Source: an uncultured Eubacteriales bacterium (GTDB lineage: Bacteria; Bacillota; Sulfobacillia; UBA995; UBA9673). Taken from it: a DNA stretch of 51,359 nucleotides. Below the pieces are notes generated by a model. That model was given only the letters and a program-made list of their open reading frames with translations. It searched no databases and was not told the DNA's origin. The stretch lies in contig CAJXZV010000003.1 in assembly GCA_913063835.1 (NCBI GenBank), forward strand, positions 1 through 51,359, written 5' to 3'. This document shows, in pieces, positions 1-10,563 of this stretch (position 1 is its first letter; the number at the start of each line of letters is the position of its first letter). Position numbers and translations under genes: made by a program.

Positions 1-615
1 CCCGGGCCCCTCGGTGACGGGGATGCCTCCTCCCCCGGAGGCGATGACCACGACACCGCTCTCGACCAGGGCCCGGATCTCGTCTCTCTCGACGATGCGG
101 ATGGGGTCGGGCGAGGGGACCACCCTGCGCCACTGGCCGGCACGGACCTCTCTCATGACCCATCCCCGTTCGGCCGCGAGGGCCTCGGCCCTGGCCGCCG
201 GATAGAAGGGCCCTACGGGCTTGGTGGGATTGTCGAAGGCGGGGTCGGCCGGGTCCACCACGACCTGGGTCACAAGGCTGACGACACGAGGGTCGCGGCC
301 GCGCGAGAGGAGTTCGTTGCGCAGGGCCTGCTGGATCATGTACCCGATGAGTCCCTGGCTCTCCGCACCGCAGATGTCCAGGGGCATGGCCGGGACCTGT
401 TCGGCGCCCTCCTCGTTCTGGATGAGGATGTTCCCCACCTGCGGACCGTTGCCGTGCGTGACAACGACCCGGTGGCCCATCTCGATGAGGGAGACGATGG
501 CGCCGGCCGTCTGGGCGATGTTGGCCCTCTGCTCCTCCGCCGTCCCCCTCTGCCCGGGCTGGAGTATCGCGTTCCCCCCCAGAGCGATGACGACCGTTTC
601 ACCTCTGGGTTGCAT
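1..615 (-). CDS. arcC: Carbamate kinase, 3' end cut off by window edge
   Basis: Hand translation from 615 downward: [70 protein letters not shown]...[16 protein letters not shown], with characteristic [15 protein letters not shown] and SGGGGIPV motifs; open to the window edge so missing from the ORF track. Confidence 0.93.
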   Translation of the reverse strand, partial: MQPRGETVVIALGGNAILQPGQRGTAEEQRANIAQTAGAIVSLIEMGHRVVVTHGNGPQVGNILIQNEEGAEQVPAMPLDICGAESQGLIGYMIQQALRNELLSRGRDPRVVSLVTQVVVDPADPAFDNPTKPVGPFYPAARAEALAAERGWVMREVRAGQWRRVVPSPDPIRIVERDEIRALVESGVVVIASGGGGIPVTEGPG

Positions 616-674
616 CTCATCCCCCGTTCCCGTTCCGGACCGTTCCCACCTGCCCGTCCCCTGCGACGCCGGGC

Positions 675-1685
675 TCACCGGTCCCTTATGTTGACCCCCC
701 TACCGCATCTACGGCACTTCCTCCCTTCGAGTTCCATCCGCCGGGCCGAGAAACCTCGTCTCGAGACCAGGACCGCGCCGCAGGACGGGCAGGCCGTGTC
801 TGCGGCATCGACCTCCCAGGCGTTGCCGATGTAGACGTAAGACAGGTGCCGGGCGGCGATGTCTCTGGCCCGCCTCAGGGTCTGGACGGGTGTCTCGGGG
901 CGGGTCATCTTCCAGTTGGGGAAGTAGCGCGACAGGTGCAGGGGTATTTCCGGGGAGATGCCCGCCAGCCACTCAGAGAGGCGTTCGACCTGGTCGTCCC
1001 CGTCGTTGAGGCCCGGGATGATGAGACAGGTGACCTCGACATGACACCCGGCCGCATGGGCGGTCTCGACCGTCCGGAGGACCGGCTCGAGGCGGCCGGA
1101 GCAGACCTCCCTGTAGAACTCTGTCGAGAAGGACTTCACGTCGACGTTCATGGCGTCGACATAGGAAAGCAAGTCCTTGAGGGGCTCTTCCCGCACGTAG
1201 CCGTTTGTCACGAGCACGTTCTTCAGGCCGCGCTCCCGCGCGAGTCTCGCGGTGTCGAGGACGTACTCGAACCATACGAGAGGCTCGCTGTAGGTGTAGG
1301 CCAGCCCGATGCACGGCCGCTGCGGGTCGCTCCACGCGGCGGCCGTCTCGACCGCCCTCTCAGGCGGGAACGGGACGTCCTCACCGTCGCCCTGTGACAG
1401 CTCCCAGTTCTGGCAGTGTCGGCAGCGCAGGTTGCAGCCGTAGGCCCCGAGCGAGAAGATGTAGGTGCCAGGGTGGAAGTGGTAGAGGGGCTTCTTCTCC
1501 ACGGGGTCCATGGCGTAGGAAGCCACGCGGCCGTACTTCACGGCCACGAGGACACCGTCCTGGTTCCTGCGGACCCGACAGAACCCGACCTTCCCCGGAC
1601 GGATCCGGCAGTCCTGGGGGCAGAGGAGACAATGGACGACATCCCCTTCGAGCTTCTCGTAGTAGTCGGCCTCCCGCATCCACAC
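675..1685 (-). CDS. amrS: AmmeMemoRadiSam system radical SAM enzyme
   Basis: [12 protein letters not shown] (CxxxCxxC) motif, N-terminal [10 protein letters not shown]...GFC cysteines, C-terminal CPSCG...CRRCG; adjacent to MEMO/AMMECR1 gene. Confidence 0.92.
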   Translation of the reverse strand: MWMREADYYEKLEGDVVHCLLCPQDCRIRPGKVGFCRVRRNQDGVLVAVKYGRVASYAMDPVEKKPLYHFHPGTYIFSLGAYGCNLRCRHCQNWELSQGDGEDVPFPPERAVETAAAWSDPQRPCIGLAYTYSEPLVWFEYVLDTARLARERGLKNVLVTNGYVREEPLKDLLSYVDAMNVDVKSFSTEFYREVCSGRLEPVLRTVETAHAAGCHVEVTCLIIPGLNDGDDQVERLSEWLAGISPEIPLHLSRYFPNWKMTRPETPVQTLRRARDIAARHLSYVYIGNAWEVDAADTACPSCGAVLVSRRGFSARRMELEGRKCRRCGRGVNIRDR

Positions 1686-1782
1686 CCCTCCCGCGGTGTG
1701 CGGGCCCGAGCGCTACGGGCCCGAGTCACGGCCCCGACCGGGTCGCCCGCCGCACCGGGCACGCTCCCCGCCCCGGCGTCTC

Positions 1783-3264
1783 TCAGCGGTAGCGTGTCAC
1801 CCTGAACCGGAAGAGCCGCACCCCGGACTCGCCCGGGCTTATCCCCGCCTTCTGCATGGCGATCCTTACCTGGTCCTGGACCGTGTCGACGCCCTCAAGG
1901 TCGGGCAGGAGAAGACCGGTCCGGTCCCCCTTGGTGACGATGACCCCGTAGACCGCGGGGTCCAGTTCGTCGACCCCGGAGACCGGTTCCGGAGGCTCGA
2001 GGACGTCCACGGAGTACTCGAGGTCGCCCAGTTCGTCCTCACGGACGGGGGGGAACCTCGGGTCGGACGTCCCGGCCTGGATGGCGTTCCTGACGATCTC
2101 CTCGGCGAGGTTCGGGGCGGTGGGCTGGATGGTCCCGATGCATCCCCGGAGCTGCCCCCCCTTCTTGAGGGACACGAAAGCGCCGGCCCGGCGGTCGAGG
2201 CCGGGGCTCGAGGCCGGCGCCGAGATGCGCCGCCCTTCACGCACGTACGTCTCCAGCGAGAGACGGGCCAGGCGCACGAACGGGTGTGGCGCCTGGTCCC
2301 GACCGGCCGCCGTCCGGCCGCCGCCCGGCTCCAGCCCCGGGTCCTCTCCGTCCTGTCCGGGGCCTTCCGTCTTCCCCTCCGCCTTCCCCTCCGCGGGGGC
2401 GGTCCTCCCACCGCCGCCTGGAGCCTCCAGACGGGTGTTCCTCGGAAGGAAGGTGGCCACGGCGTACCCGACGCCGAAGGGGCCCTCGTAGGAGAGGACC
2501 TCGGGCACGACGTCGAGGCCGTCGAGAGCGCCGAAAAGGGTCAGGATGGGGCCGAAACCGCACTCGCCCGCCCGCTCGACGAGTTCGGGGTCCATCTCCA
2601 GCAGGGCCTTGACGTCGGCTCGGGCGAGGGCGTCGACGACCCTCCGGTCGAAGATGCGGCCCATCGGGTCGTAGCCGGCAGGAGCGCCCTCGGTCAGGCG
2701 GTGAGAGAGGTCACCGCTGGCCACGTAGACGATGCGCACCCCGAGTTCCACGGCCGCCGCCTGGACAGCCTGGCCGAACCGGTAGAGCTCCTCCCGTCGG
2801 AGGGGGCCGACGGCACCCGCGACGAGCCGGCACTCGAGCCCGGCCTCGGTGAGGTAGTGGAGCGGGACGAGGACGGCGTAGTGCAGCCTGTCCGGAGGGC
2901 GGAAGCTCATCTTGTCCGCGTCAGGGGTGAAGACGGTGACCTTCCTCCGGGCGGCTTCCTCTCGGATGCGGTCGACCAGCCGGAGGTCGTTGCCGAAGCG
3001 GAGGGACGTGCCGGCGATGCCGAACTCGCGGAAGTTCCCCTGCAGGAGAGGGCTTGCCAGGAGCGTCACCGCGTTGCGGACCACCGGACCGTGCGGGGCG
3101 ATGACGACGACCGTGTCGGGTCTGATGTCCCGCACGAGGGCGGCGACCCCCTGGAGAGCGCTCCGGGTCTTCACGACCTGGTCGAGGTCCTTGTCACCGA
3201 TCTCCGGAACGATGATGGGCGCGTGCGGGGACAGCACCCCGAGGACGATTCCTGCTCGAGCCAT
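1783..3264 (-). CDS. Fused MEMO1-like (N-terminal) and AMMECR1 (C-terminal) protein
   Basis: MEMO-like [16 protein letters not shown]...VVIAPHGPV...[18 protein letters not shown]1-like [45 protein letters not shown]; joined by a Gly/Glu-rich linker. Confidence 0.93.
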   Translation of the reverse strand: MARAGIVLGVLSPHAPIIVPEIGDKDLDQVVKTRSALQGVAALVRDIRPDTVVVIAPHGPVVRNAVTLLASPLLQGNFREFGIAGTSLRFGNDLRLVDRIREEAARRKVTVFTPDADKMSFRPPDRLHYAVLVPLHYLTEAGLECRLVAGAVGPLRREELYRFGQAVQAAAVELGVRIVYVASGDLSHRLTEGAPAGYDPMGRIFDRRVVDALARADVKALLEMDPELVERAGECGFGPILTLFGALDGLDVVPEVLSYEGPFGVGYAVATFLPRNTRLEAPGGGGRTAPAEGKAEGKTEGPGQDGEDPGLEPGGGRTAAGRDQAPHPFVRLARLSLETYVREGRRISAPASSPGLDRRAGAFVSLKKGGQLRGCIGTIQPTAPNLAEEIVRNAIQAGTSDPRFPPVREDELGDLEYSVDVLEPPEPVSGVDELDPAVYGVIVTKGDRTGLLLPDLEGVDTVQDQVRIAMQKAGISPGESGVRLFRFRVTRYR

Positions 3265-3271
3265 GACGCGC

Positions 3272-4429
3272 TCACTCCCGGACGTCCCCGACGTGGACCT
3301 TGACCACGTCGGGCGATGTCGAGGCCTGCAGGAGGCAGGCGTAGTTCACCAGGAACCCGACCTCCTCACCGACGGAAAGGCGGCCGGGGTAGTCCTCGAT
3401 GTCGAGCACGAGGTGGTCGCTGGTGGCTCCCACCACCTCGATGCCGCCGGCGAGCGGTTTCAATCCCTCCGGAACGATATCCTGCCTTCCGGCCGCGACG
3501 ACGGCGCGGAGGCGGAGGCCCCTGTCGACGAAGACGGGACGGCGGCCGAAGGCGTCCTCGGCGAGCTCGCCGACCGGAGCGCTCGGCTTCTTGCGTATCT
3601 CGATGATCCGGGCCCAGAAGGTGACCGCATCGAGGTGACACCCGGGAAGGGGCTCCCGGCGCAGACTGTCCCGCCCGAGGACGATGCCCTCACCGACCCG
3701 GAGGTCGTGCAGGCCGTCCGGGAGGCGCTCTCCTCTCACCAGGAGGGGAAGGACCGCCGTGTTCCCGGCCGACACCCTGAGAAGCCGCCCCAGGCGCTCA
3801 CCGGTCTCCCGGGCCAGGGTCAGAAGGTGTTCGAGGTGCTCAGGCGTCGGGACCACTCCGGAGAAGCAGGCCATGTTCGCGGCCAGGCCGGCGACGTGGG
3901 CCCGCCGCGAGGGGTCGCTCCGGCCCGCGGCCCGGGCCATCCGCTCCTCGAACTGCACGGCCGCATCGGGGACCTCCTCCGGCAGGAATCCTTCCCTCAG
4001 GTCTCCGAAGTCGACGGTCAGGAGCACCTCGTAGGGCCGGTCAGGCCCGGTCGCCCTGGCGAGACTCTCCGCGACCTCGAGGCTCGCGCACAGGACGCCG
4101 TCGGAAAGGGCCACCGCCGCCGGGGCGTCGGCCGGGGAGGGCTCCCGGAGAAGAAGGAACGGGACCCTCCGGTCCGCCGTGCCGCCCGCGCCTACGCCGC
4201 GCAGGGCCTGCAGGCGGCGGAGGTTCGACAGGCGGGAGTCGGCCAGGCCCGCCGCCCCCCCGGCCAGGAAGGCCCGGGCGACCGCCGGGTCGCCTCGGAG
4301 GACCTTGGTCACGGCGTGGAGCTCGAGGCCGGCCGCACGGCAGCACCCCGCCAGGGCCCGCGTGTTGGCGGCCAGCTTGACAAGGTCGATCTCGAGTCTC
4401 GGCGCCGGTGACGTCGACGTCGGTGCCAC
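3272..4429 (-). CDS. Alanine/ornithine racemase-family PLP-dependent enzyme
   Basis: [14 protein letters not shown]...[18 protein letters not shown]...[15 protein letters not shown]...[12 protein letters not shown]...[24 protein letters not shown]; start uncertain (ORF open to 4597; GTG at 4429 chosen before the conserved domain). Confidence 0.75.
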   Translation of the reverse strand: MAPTSTSPAPRLEIDLVKLAANTRALAGCCRAAGLELHAVTKVLRGDPAVARAFLAGGAAGLADSRLSNLRRLQALRGVGAGGTADRRVPFLLLREPSPADAPAAVALSDGVLCASLEVAESLARATGPDRPYEVLLTVDFGDLREGFLPEEVPDAAVQFEERMARAAGRSDPSRRAHVAGLAANMACFSGVVPTPEHLEHLLTLARETGERLGRLLRVSAGNTAVLPLLVRGERLPDGLHDLRVGEGIVLGRDSLRREPLPGCHLDAVTFWARIIEIRKKPSAPVGELAEDAFGRRPVFVDRGLRLRAVVAAGRQDIVPEGLKPLAGGIEVVGATSDHLVLDIEDYPGRLSVGEEVGFLVNYACLLQASTSPDVVKVHVGDVRE

Positions 4430-4663
4430 TGCGGCCGGTTTCCTCCCAGACACACGGCCGCCCCGGGTCGTCGGCTGCAGAGCGCCCCGAGGACGGCCAT
4501 GACGCAAGACCTGTCGAAGACCGGGGGAAGGGGCCTCCGGTCCCGACATCCCATTCCATTCTACCCGAGTCAGGTCCTCACCTTCGGCGGCCGCCACCCG
4601 CCCGCCCGGCGGCCCGGAACCTCCGGGGGCGGGGCCGCCGGGAAGAGCCGAGGTCCGGGCGGT

Positions 4664-5509
4664 TCAGGCCGTGCCGGGCGGCGGCTGGTGGACGAAGCGG
4701 CAGATGCCGAAGAAGATGGCCATGGCGATGAGGTGCTGGTAGTCCGGGTCCTGCAGGAGCGCGAGGTCGCGCGGGTTGGACAGGAAGCCCATCTCGACGA
4801 CGACGGCGGGAGCGTCCGTCTCTCTGATAAGGAAGATGTCCTGGCGCCCGTTGGGCTGCCGGTCGGTTTCACCGGTGACCCGCACGAGCTCGCCCTGGAT
4901 GGCTTCAGCGAGGAACCTGCCGCCGGGGTGCGCCCCGGGCATGTAGAAGGTCTGGGCGCCGCGCCAGACGCTGGAAGGGAAGGAGTTGCAGTGCAGGGAG
5001 ACCAGGAGGTCGGCCCCGGCCCGCTTCACCGCCTCGACCCTCCGGATGAGCTCCGCCCGAACGGCCGAGCCGTGGCGCTGCGAGTCCCCCGGCTGGAGAA
5101 GGTCGCGGTCCTCGGTCCTCGTCAGGAAGACCTCGGCCCCGGCCCGGACGAGGATGTCGCGGAGTTTCAGCGACACAGCCAGGTTCAGGTCGGCCTCCAC
5201 CACGCCGCTGTCGGTGATCACGCCGGGGTCGAAGCCGCCGTGACCGGGGTCGATGGCCACGACGAGGCCGGACAGGACGCCTGTGACGGGGACGACCGGA
5301 CCGTCGGGCAGCCAGGCGGCGCCGAAAGCCGCAGCCACAGGGCCGCCGGCCAGAAGCCACCCCACGGCGGCCACCCCCAGGAGCAGGGCCGCACCCAAGG
5401 CCGCAGGGGTCGACGGGGAGGCCAGGCCTCGCGAACCGGTGATGCGGGTCGGCCGCTCGGCTGCGGCTGTCGCCCCGGCAGAGGCCCTCGGCCCCGCTCG
5501 ATGAGGCAT
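4664..5509 (-). CDS. cwlD: N-acetylmuramoyl-L-alanine amidase (Amidase_3), CwlD-like
   Basis: VVAIDPGHGGFDPGV...LVSLHCNSFP...VVVEMGFLSNPRD; position after rpsI as in other Bacillota. Confidence 0.85.
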   Translation of the reverse strand: MPHRAGPRASAGATAAAERPTRITGSRGLASPSTPAALGAALLLGVAAVGWLLAGGPVAAAFGAAWLPDGPVVPVTGVLSGLVVAIDPGHGGFDPGVITDSGVVEADLNLAVSLKLRDILVRAGAEVFLTRTEDRDLLQPGDSQRHGSAVRAELIRRVEAVKRAGADLLVSLHCNSFPSSVWRGAQTFYMPGAHPGGRFLAEAIQGELVRVTGETDRQPNGRQDIFLIRETDAPAVVVEMGFLSNPRDLALLQDPDYQHLIAMAIFFGICRFVHQPPPGTA

Positions 5510-5673
5510 TCGGCTCCATCCTCCCGCCGCCCGCTCCGGGTAGGCCTCTGGCCGCCCCGAAGCCTCTTCCGACCATTCGTATGTCGGGTCGGAGCGGACT
5601 TAGCACATCGGCGACCTGTCGGCGGGACGGACGGAGGGCGTCGACCGGAGACGGCTCCGTCTCTGGCGCCGCC

Positions 5674-6105
5674 TCACCTCTTGGAGAACTGCGGGGCCTT
5701 GCGGGCCTTCTTCAGCCCGTACTTGCGGCGCTCCTTCATCCGCGGGTCCCGCGTCAGAAGGCCGGCCTTCTTGAGGATGGGTCGGTAGTTCTCGTCGACC
5801 AGGAGCAGGGCCCGCGCGATGCCGTGCCTGATGGCCCCGGCCTGCCCGGACATCCCCCCGCCGCTCACCCGGACGATGACGTCGAACCTGTCGTCCAGAT
5901 GGGTGAGGCGGAGCGGGAGGGTGAGCGAGTCCCGGAGCATCGGCGTCGGGAAGTAGTCGTCGACGGGCCTGCCGTTGACGATGATCCGTCCTTCGCCAGG
6001 CACCAACCGTACACGAGCGACAGACGTCTTGCGCCGGCCGGTACCCTGGTACTCGACAGAACGCTGGGTGAGAGTCGTCGCCACCGCTGCCGGCACCACC
6101 TTCAC
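5674..6105 (-). CDS. rpsI: 30S ribosomal protein S9
   Basis: [27 protein letters not shown]...[25 protein letters not shown]. Confidence 0.97.
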   Translation of the reverse strand: MKVVPAAVATTLTQRSVEYQGTGRRKTSVARVRLVPGEGRIIVNGRPVDDYFPTPMLRDSLTLPLRLTHLDDRFDVIVRVSGGGMSGQAGAIRHGIARALLLVDENYRPILKKAGLLTRDPRMKERRKYGLKKARKAPQFSKR

Positions 6106-6530
6106 AGTTCGAGTTCCTCGGGTTGCTGCGCTTCGTGGGGGTGGACCGGGCCGGCGTAGACCTTGAGCTTCTTCGCCATGGCCCGCCCCAGGCGGTTGTG
6201 CGGCAGCATCCCGCGGACGGCTATCTCGATGACCCTTTCAGGCCTCGTCTGCATCATCCGGCGGAAGGTGGTCGTCTTCAACCCGCCCGGATAGCCGGAG
6301 TGCCGGTAGTAGAGCTTGCCTTCGGCCTTGTCTCCGGTGACGACCACCTTGTCGGCGTTGATCACGATGACGTAGTCCCCTGTGTCAAGAAAGGGGGTGT
6401 AGGTGGGCTTGTGCTTGCCGCGCAGGATGGCGGCGATCCGGCTGGCCAGACGGCCCAGGGTCTTGCCCTCGGCGTCAACGACGTACCAGCGTCTCTGTAT
6501 CTCAGAAGGTTTGGCCACGTACGTCCGCAT
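6102..6530 (-). CDS. rplM: 50S ribosomal protein L13
   Basis: [29 protein letters not shown]...[32 protein letters not shown]. Confidence 0.97.
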   Translation of the reverse strand: MRTYVAKPSEIQRRWYVVDAEGKTLGRLASRIAAILRGKHKPTYTPFLDTGDYVIVINADKVVVTGDKAEGKLYYRHSGYPGGLKTTTFRRMMQTRPERVIEIAVRGMLPHNRLGRAMAKKLKVYAGPVHPHEAQQPEELEL

Positions 6531-6560
6531 AGGATGTCCCCCTCGAACGGCACAACTCGA

Positions 6561-6590
6561 ATTCTAATACGCGCGAGAATCCGGTGTCAA
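6561..6590 (-). promoter_or_regulatory. Sigma-A-like promoter upstream of rplM
   Basis: TTGACA - 18 nt - TAGAAT read on the minus strand. Confidence 0.6.
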
Positions 6591-7492
6591 GGCAGGTAGA
6601 CGCCTCCCGGAAGCAGGGCCGCCGAAGGCTCTCCCCGGGCGGGTGCGGCCTCCGCTTCGGTCGGAGACTCGTAGCTGACCCTTTCCAGCCAGAGGCCGTG
6701 AGCCGGTGCGGTCGGCCCCAGCTCCTCCCTGACTCCGCTCCGCAGGGCCTCCCGGGTGACATCCGGAGGCAGGCGCCCCTGCCCGACCTCGAGCATGGTC
6801 CCGACGATGATGCGCACCATGTGGTACAGGAAGCCGTCACCCGTGACCTCGAAGGTGAGGACCTCGCCGCCGGGGGGGTGCCACGCCGGGACCGGGCGGC
6901 TCTCGATGCAGGCGCGGTGGATGGTCCTCGTCGTCGTCTGGGCGGAACTCCCCGTGTCCCTGAAAGCGGCGAAGTCGTGGCGGCCCTCGAGCGGCTCCAA
7001 GGCCGCCCGGCAGGCTTCGAGGTCGAGTCGGAACGGGAAGTGAAGGGACCACTTCCGGTAGAACGGTGACGGAAGGGGTGACCGCCAGACGTAGTACCGG
7101 TAGGTCTTGGAGACCGCGTCCCGCCTCGGGTCGAACCCCGGAGCCGCCCTCTGTGCCGAGAGGACGACGATGTCCGGCGGCAGGTGGCTGTTCAGGGCCT
7201 GGGGCAGATGGTCGCAGGGCACCGTCAGGCGGCTGGAGAAAGCGCAGACCTGCCCCTTGGCATGGACCCCCGCGTCGGTCCTGGAGGCGCCGGTGACCAC
7301 CACTCGCTCGCCACGCTCCCCCTCAGGGGATATCTTCGCCAGGGCGGCTTCCAGGCGGGCGGCCACGGTGTCCAGGCCCGGCCTCTGGAGCTGGAAGCCG
7401 TGGTAGGCCGTTCCGTCGTAGGCCACGACAAGACTGTAGCGCGGTACGTCGTCCGCCGGCCTCCCGCGGCCGAGGGCGTCCTCACCTCTCAC
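6587..7492 (-). CDS. truA: tRNA pseudouridine(38-40) synthase
   Basis: YSLVVAYDGTAYHGFQ...GASRTDAGVHAKGQV...KTYRYYVW...GDGFLYHMVRIIVGTMLEVGQG; GTG start overlapping the ecfT stop (GTGA). Confidence 0.94.
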   Translation of the reverse strand: MRGEDALGRGRPADDVPRYSLVVAYDGTAYHGFQLQRPGLDTVAARLEAALAKISPEGERGERVVVTGASRTDAGVHAKGQVCAFSSRLTVPCDHLPQALNSHLPPDIVVLSAQRAAPGFDPRRDAVSKTYRYYVWRSPLPSPFYRKWSLHFPFRLDLEACRAALEPLEGRHDFAAFRDTGSSAQTTTRTIHRACIESRPVPAWHPPGGEVLTFEVTGDGFLYHMVRIIVGTMLEVGQGRLPPDVTREALRSGVREELGPTAPAHGLWLERVSYESPTEAEAAPARGEPSAALLPGGVYLP

Positions 7493-8310
7493 CCGGGCCA
7501 CCACCTGAGGCCGATGACCACGGCCGCCATGAATCCCGTCAGCGCGGCGGCCGCCGCGTCGAGAGCGGTGGCCCGGAGGCGGTTGAGCCGGGTCCGGTGT
7601 CTTCCCCCCCGGTAGCACCTGGCCTCCATCGCTGTGGCCAGCTCGTCCGCGCGGCGGAAGGCCGAGACGAAGAGGGGGACCAGGAGCGGAACGAGGCTTC
7701 GTATGCGCCGCGAAAGGCTCCGGCTCTCGAAGTCGGCACCGCGAGCCATCTGGGCCTTCATGATCTTGTCGGCCTCTTCCATCAGCGTCGGGATGAAGCG
7801 CAGAGCGATGGTCATCATCATGGCCAGCTCGTGGGCCGGCAGGCCCACGACGCGGAACGGGGCCAGGATGCTCTCGAGGCCGTCCGTCAGGGACACGGGC
7901 GAGGTGGTGAGGGTGAGGAGAGAGGCCATGACAAGGAGCAGGAGCAGCCTGGCCACCATGAACAGGCCCATCCTCAGGCCCTCCCACGAGGCCACGAGGG
8001 GCCCGAGGGTGAACATGGTCCGGCCCGGGGTCAAGAAGAGCTGGAGCGTGAAGGTCAGCACAAGAAGGATGAGGACCGGCCGGAGGCCCCGGAGAAGCAT
8101 CCTCGCCGGGACACGGGCGAGGTGGACGGCAAGGACGGTGAAGGCCGTCAGCGTGGCGTAGGCGGCGGCGTCCGTCGCGGCGAACAGGACCACCATGAAG
8201 ACCCCCACGATGGTTATCTTCGTCCTGGGGTCGAGCCGGTGCACCACCGAGGAGCCGGAGAGGTACTGGCCGATGGTGATGTCTCTAAACATGGACAAGC
8301 CCGGCGTCAC
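7489..8310 (-). CDS. ecfT: ECF transporter transmembrane T component
   Basis: IGQYLSGSSVVHRLDPRTKI, hydrophobic segments, MAMEARCYRGG-like TAMEARCYRGGRHRTRL; follows ecfA1/ecfA2. Confidence 0.92.
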   Translation of the reverse strand: MTPGLSMFRDITIGQYLSGSSVVHRLDPRTKITIVGVFMVVLFAATDAAAYATLTAFTVLAVHLARVPARMLLRGLRPVLILLVLTFTLQLFLTPGRTMFTLGPLVASWEGLRMGLFMVARLLLLLVMASLLTLTTSPVSLTDGLESILAPFRVVGLPAHELAMMMTIALRFIPTLMEEADKIMKAQMARGADFESRSLSRRIRSLVPLLVPLFVSAFRRADELATAMEARCYRGGRHRTRLNRLRATALDAAAAALTGFMAAVVIGLRWWPG

Positions 8311-9220
8311 CCTCCCGTCCGGAACCGGCGCGGCGCGGCCTGCCCGCCCTGATCCACTGGTCGATCTCCTCGGCCGCCTCCCTCGGGCTCAACCGGGAGA
8401 CGTCGACCTGAGCCCCCCTGGCGGCCAACGCGTGCATCAGGGCGACGACGGGTGGTGCGTCGAGTCCCAGGCGGCGCAGACTCTCCGGGTCCCGGAAGAC
8501 TTCACGGGTCGGACCGTCCAGGATGAGGCGTCCCTGGTCGAGGATGATGACCCTGTCCACGAGAGCGGCGAGGTCTTCCATGTTGTGGGAGACGACCACC
8601 AGGGTGAGCCCCCATCTCCGGTGCAGTCTCGAAAGTGTCTCGAGTAGTTCGAGCCGCCCGCGGGGGTCCAGGCCCGCCGTCGGTTCGTCGAGGACGAGGG
8701 TGGCGGGTCTCATGGCCAGGACCCCGGCGATGGCCACCCGCCGCATCTGGCCCCCCGAAAGGCTGAAGGGGGACCTCCGCCCGAGAGCCTCGGCCTCGTC
8801 CTCGGGGACACCGACCATCCTCAGGGCGACGGTCACACGGCGTCGGACCTCCTCCTCGGGCAGGCCGAGGTTGCGCGGGCCGAAGGCGATGTCGTCATAG
8901 ACGCTCTCCTCGAAGAGCTGGTGTTCGGGGAACTGGAAGATGAGGCCGACCTTCCGCCTGACCTTGTGCAGGTCCGCGGTCCTCGGACCGTCCTTCTCCC
9001 GGGGCCACAGGTCCTCTCCGTCGATGAGCACCCGGCCCGACGTGGGCCTGAGAAGACCGTTGAAGTGCTGGATAAGGGTCGACTTGCCGGAACCCGTCGG
9101 GCCCATGATGCCGACCGTCTCACCGTCGTCTATGCGCAGGCTGACCCTGTCGACGGCGACGACGGCGCGTTCTGTCCCAGGCATGTAGACATGGGTGAGG
9201 TCGACCGTTTCTATGGACAT
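8285..9220 (-). CDS. ecfA2: ECF transporter ATPase A2
   Basis: Walker A GPTGSGKST, SLSGGQMRRVAIAGVLAM, LVLDEPTAGLDPRGR. Confidence 0.92.
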   Translation of the reverse strand: MSIETVDLTHVYMPGTERAVVAVDRVSLRIDDGETVGIMGPTGSGKSTLIQHFNGLLRPTSGRVLIDGEDLWPREKDGPRTADLHKVRRKVGLIFQFPEHQLFEESVYDDIAFGPRNLGLPEEEVRRRVTVALRMVGVPEDEAEALGRRSPFSLSGGQMRRVAIAGVLAMRPATLVLDEPTAGLDPRGRLELLETLSRLHRRWGLTLVVVSHNMEDLAALVDRVIILDQGRLILDGPTREVFRDPESLRRLGLDAPPVVALMHALAARGAQVDVSRLSPREAAEEIDQWIRAGRPRRAGSGREGDAGLVHV

Positions 9221-10050
9221 AGGAAGTCCACCATGGCCTCCAGGGTGAGGACGGACGGAGGGATAGGGTGGCCGGCCTCTTCCAGGAGGCGGCGGACGCC
9301 GACGATCTGCGGCACCCCGAGCCCGATGCCCTCCAGGAAGTCCACCTCGCTGAAGACTTCCTCCGGACGCCCGTCCATGACGAGGTGTCCCCGGTCGAGG
9401 ACCACGACGCGGTCGGCCAGGGCCGCTTCCTCCATGAAATGGGTGATGAGGACGACGGTGAGACCTTCGTCCCGGTTGAGGCGGCGAACGGTCTGGAGGA
9501 CCTCGCGCCGCCCCCTGGGATCGAGCATGGCCGTCGCCTCGTCGAGGACCAGACAGGCGGGTCTCATGGCCAGCGCGCCGGCGATGGCCACCCGCTGCTT
9601 CTGGCCTCCGGACAGGAGATGCGGGGCGTGGCGGGCGTAGTCCTGCATCCTGACGAGGGCGAGGGCTTCGTCCACCCTACGCCGGATCTCCTCGGGTGGG
9701 ACCGCGAGGTTCTCCGGGCCGAAGGCCACGTCCTCCTCGACCACCGTGGCCACGATCTGGTTGTCGGGGTTCTGGAAGACCATCCCCACCGTCTGCCTGA
9801 TGGACCAGTGATGGTCAGGGTCCCGGGTGTCGAGGCCGTTAACGGTCACGCGGCCCTCGGTTGGAAGCAAAAGGGCGTTCAGGTGCCGGGCGAGGGTGGA
9901 CTTGCCTGAACCGTTGGGCCCGATGACGGCGACGAACTCCCCTTGTGCGATGCGAAGGTCCACACCCTCGAGGGCGGTGACCTCCTGCTCCGTCCCCGCT
10001 CCGTAGCGATGTCCGAGACCACTGGTCACGATGAGATCGTCAGGCGGCAA
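9211..10050 (-). CDS. ecfA1: ECF transporter ATPase A1
   Basis: Walker A GPNGSGKST, LLSGGQKQRVAIAGALAM, LVLDEATAMLDPRGR; start uncertain (TTG at 10050 chosen, ORF open to 10209). Confidence 0.9.
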   Translation of the reverse strand: MPPDDLIVTSGLGHRYGAGTEQEVTALEGVDLRIAQGEFVAVIGPNGSGKSTLARHLNALLLPTEGRVTVNGLDTRDPDHHWSIRQTVGMVFQNPDNQIVATVVEEDVAFGPENLAVPPEEIRRRVDEALALVRMQDYARHAPHLLSGGQKQRVAIAGALAMRPACLVLDEATAMLDPRGRREVLQTVRRLNRDEGLTVVLITHFMEEAALADRVVVLDRGHLVMDGRPEEVFSEVDFLEGIGLGVPQIVGVRRLLEEAGHPIPPSVLTLEAMVDFLCP

Positions 10051-10168
10051 GTTGCGAGGTTCCTCCCCCAGGGCTCCGGAGGCGCGGCCGGCGCCAGGCC
10101 GGACCAGGGCGACGCGGAGCCGTCGGCACCCACCCGTCGGCCGCACGCTCTCTCTGTGCGGGGAATTC

Positions 10169-10510
10169 TCAGCGCACCAGCTCCAGGAGGGCGATGGGCG
10201 CCCCGTCACCCCTGCGGTTGTCGAGCTTGACGATGCGGGTGTACCCTCCGGACCTGTCGGCGTAGCGGGGCCCTATCTCGTCGAAGAGTCTCTTGAGGAC
10301 GTCCTCGTCGAGGATGAAGGCCGCCGCCTGCCTCCGCGCGTGCAGGTCACCCCTCTTGGCCAGGGTGATGAGCTGTTCGGCGATAGGCCGACACTCCCTG
10401 GCCTTGGCTTCGGTCGTCTCTATCCGTTCGTGGGCGAAGAGGGCCGTCACGAGGTTCCTGAAGAGAGCCCGGCGATGGCCTCTGGTCCGCCCGAGCTTAG
10501 CCTGTCCCAT
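10169..10510 (-). CDS. rplQ: 50S ribosomal protein L17
   Basis: [61 protein letters not shown]. Confidence 0.97.
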   Translation of the reverse strand: MGQAKLGRTRGHRRALFRNLVTALFAHERIETTEAKARECRPIAEQLITLAKRGDLHARRQAAAFILDEDVLKRLFDEIGPRYADRSGGYTRIVKLDNRRGDGAPIALLELVR

Positions 10511-10563
10511 AGGCTCTGCGTCCTCCCATCGAACACCGGACCGCGACGGGCCGGCGGGCCGGC

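Noticed and set aside
1696-3303. Long plus-strand ORFs (e.g. 535 aa here, 874 aa at 22082-24706, 750 aa at 27802-30054)
   Set aside because: They are antisense to confidently identified genes, have low-complexity composition and no recognisable domains; typical GC-rich shadow ORFs.
6531-6590. L13 leader riboregulator upstream of rplM
   Set aside because: Predicted 5' UTR is very short and I could not match a leader consensus; only the promoter is supported.
6587-7987. 466-aa extended TruA with novel N-terminal domain
   Set aside because: The extra N-terminus overlaps ecfT out of frame; the TruA domain starts near a GTG at 7492.
7489-10050. Substrate-specific ECF S-component nearby
   Set aside because: Only A1, A2 and T are present; this shared energy-coupling module is normally encoded apart from its S components.
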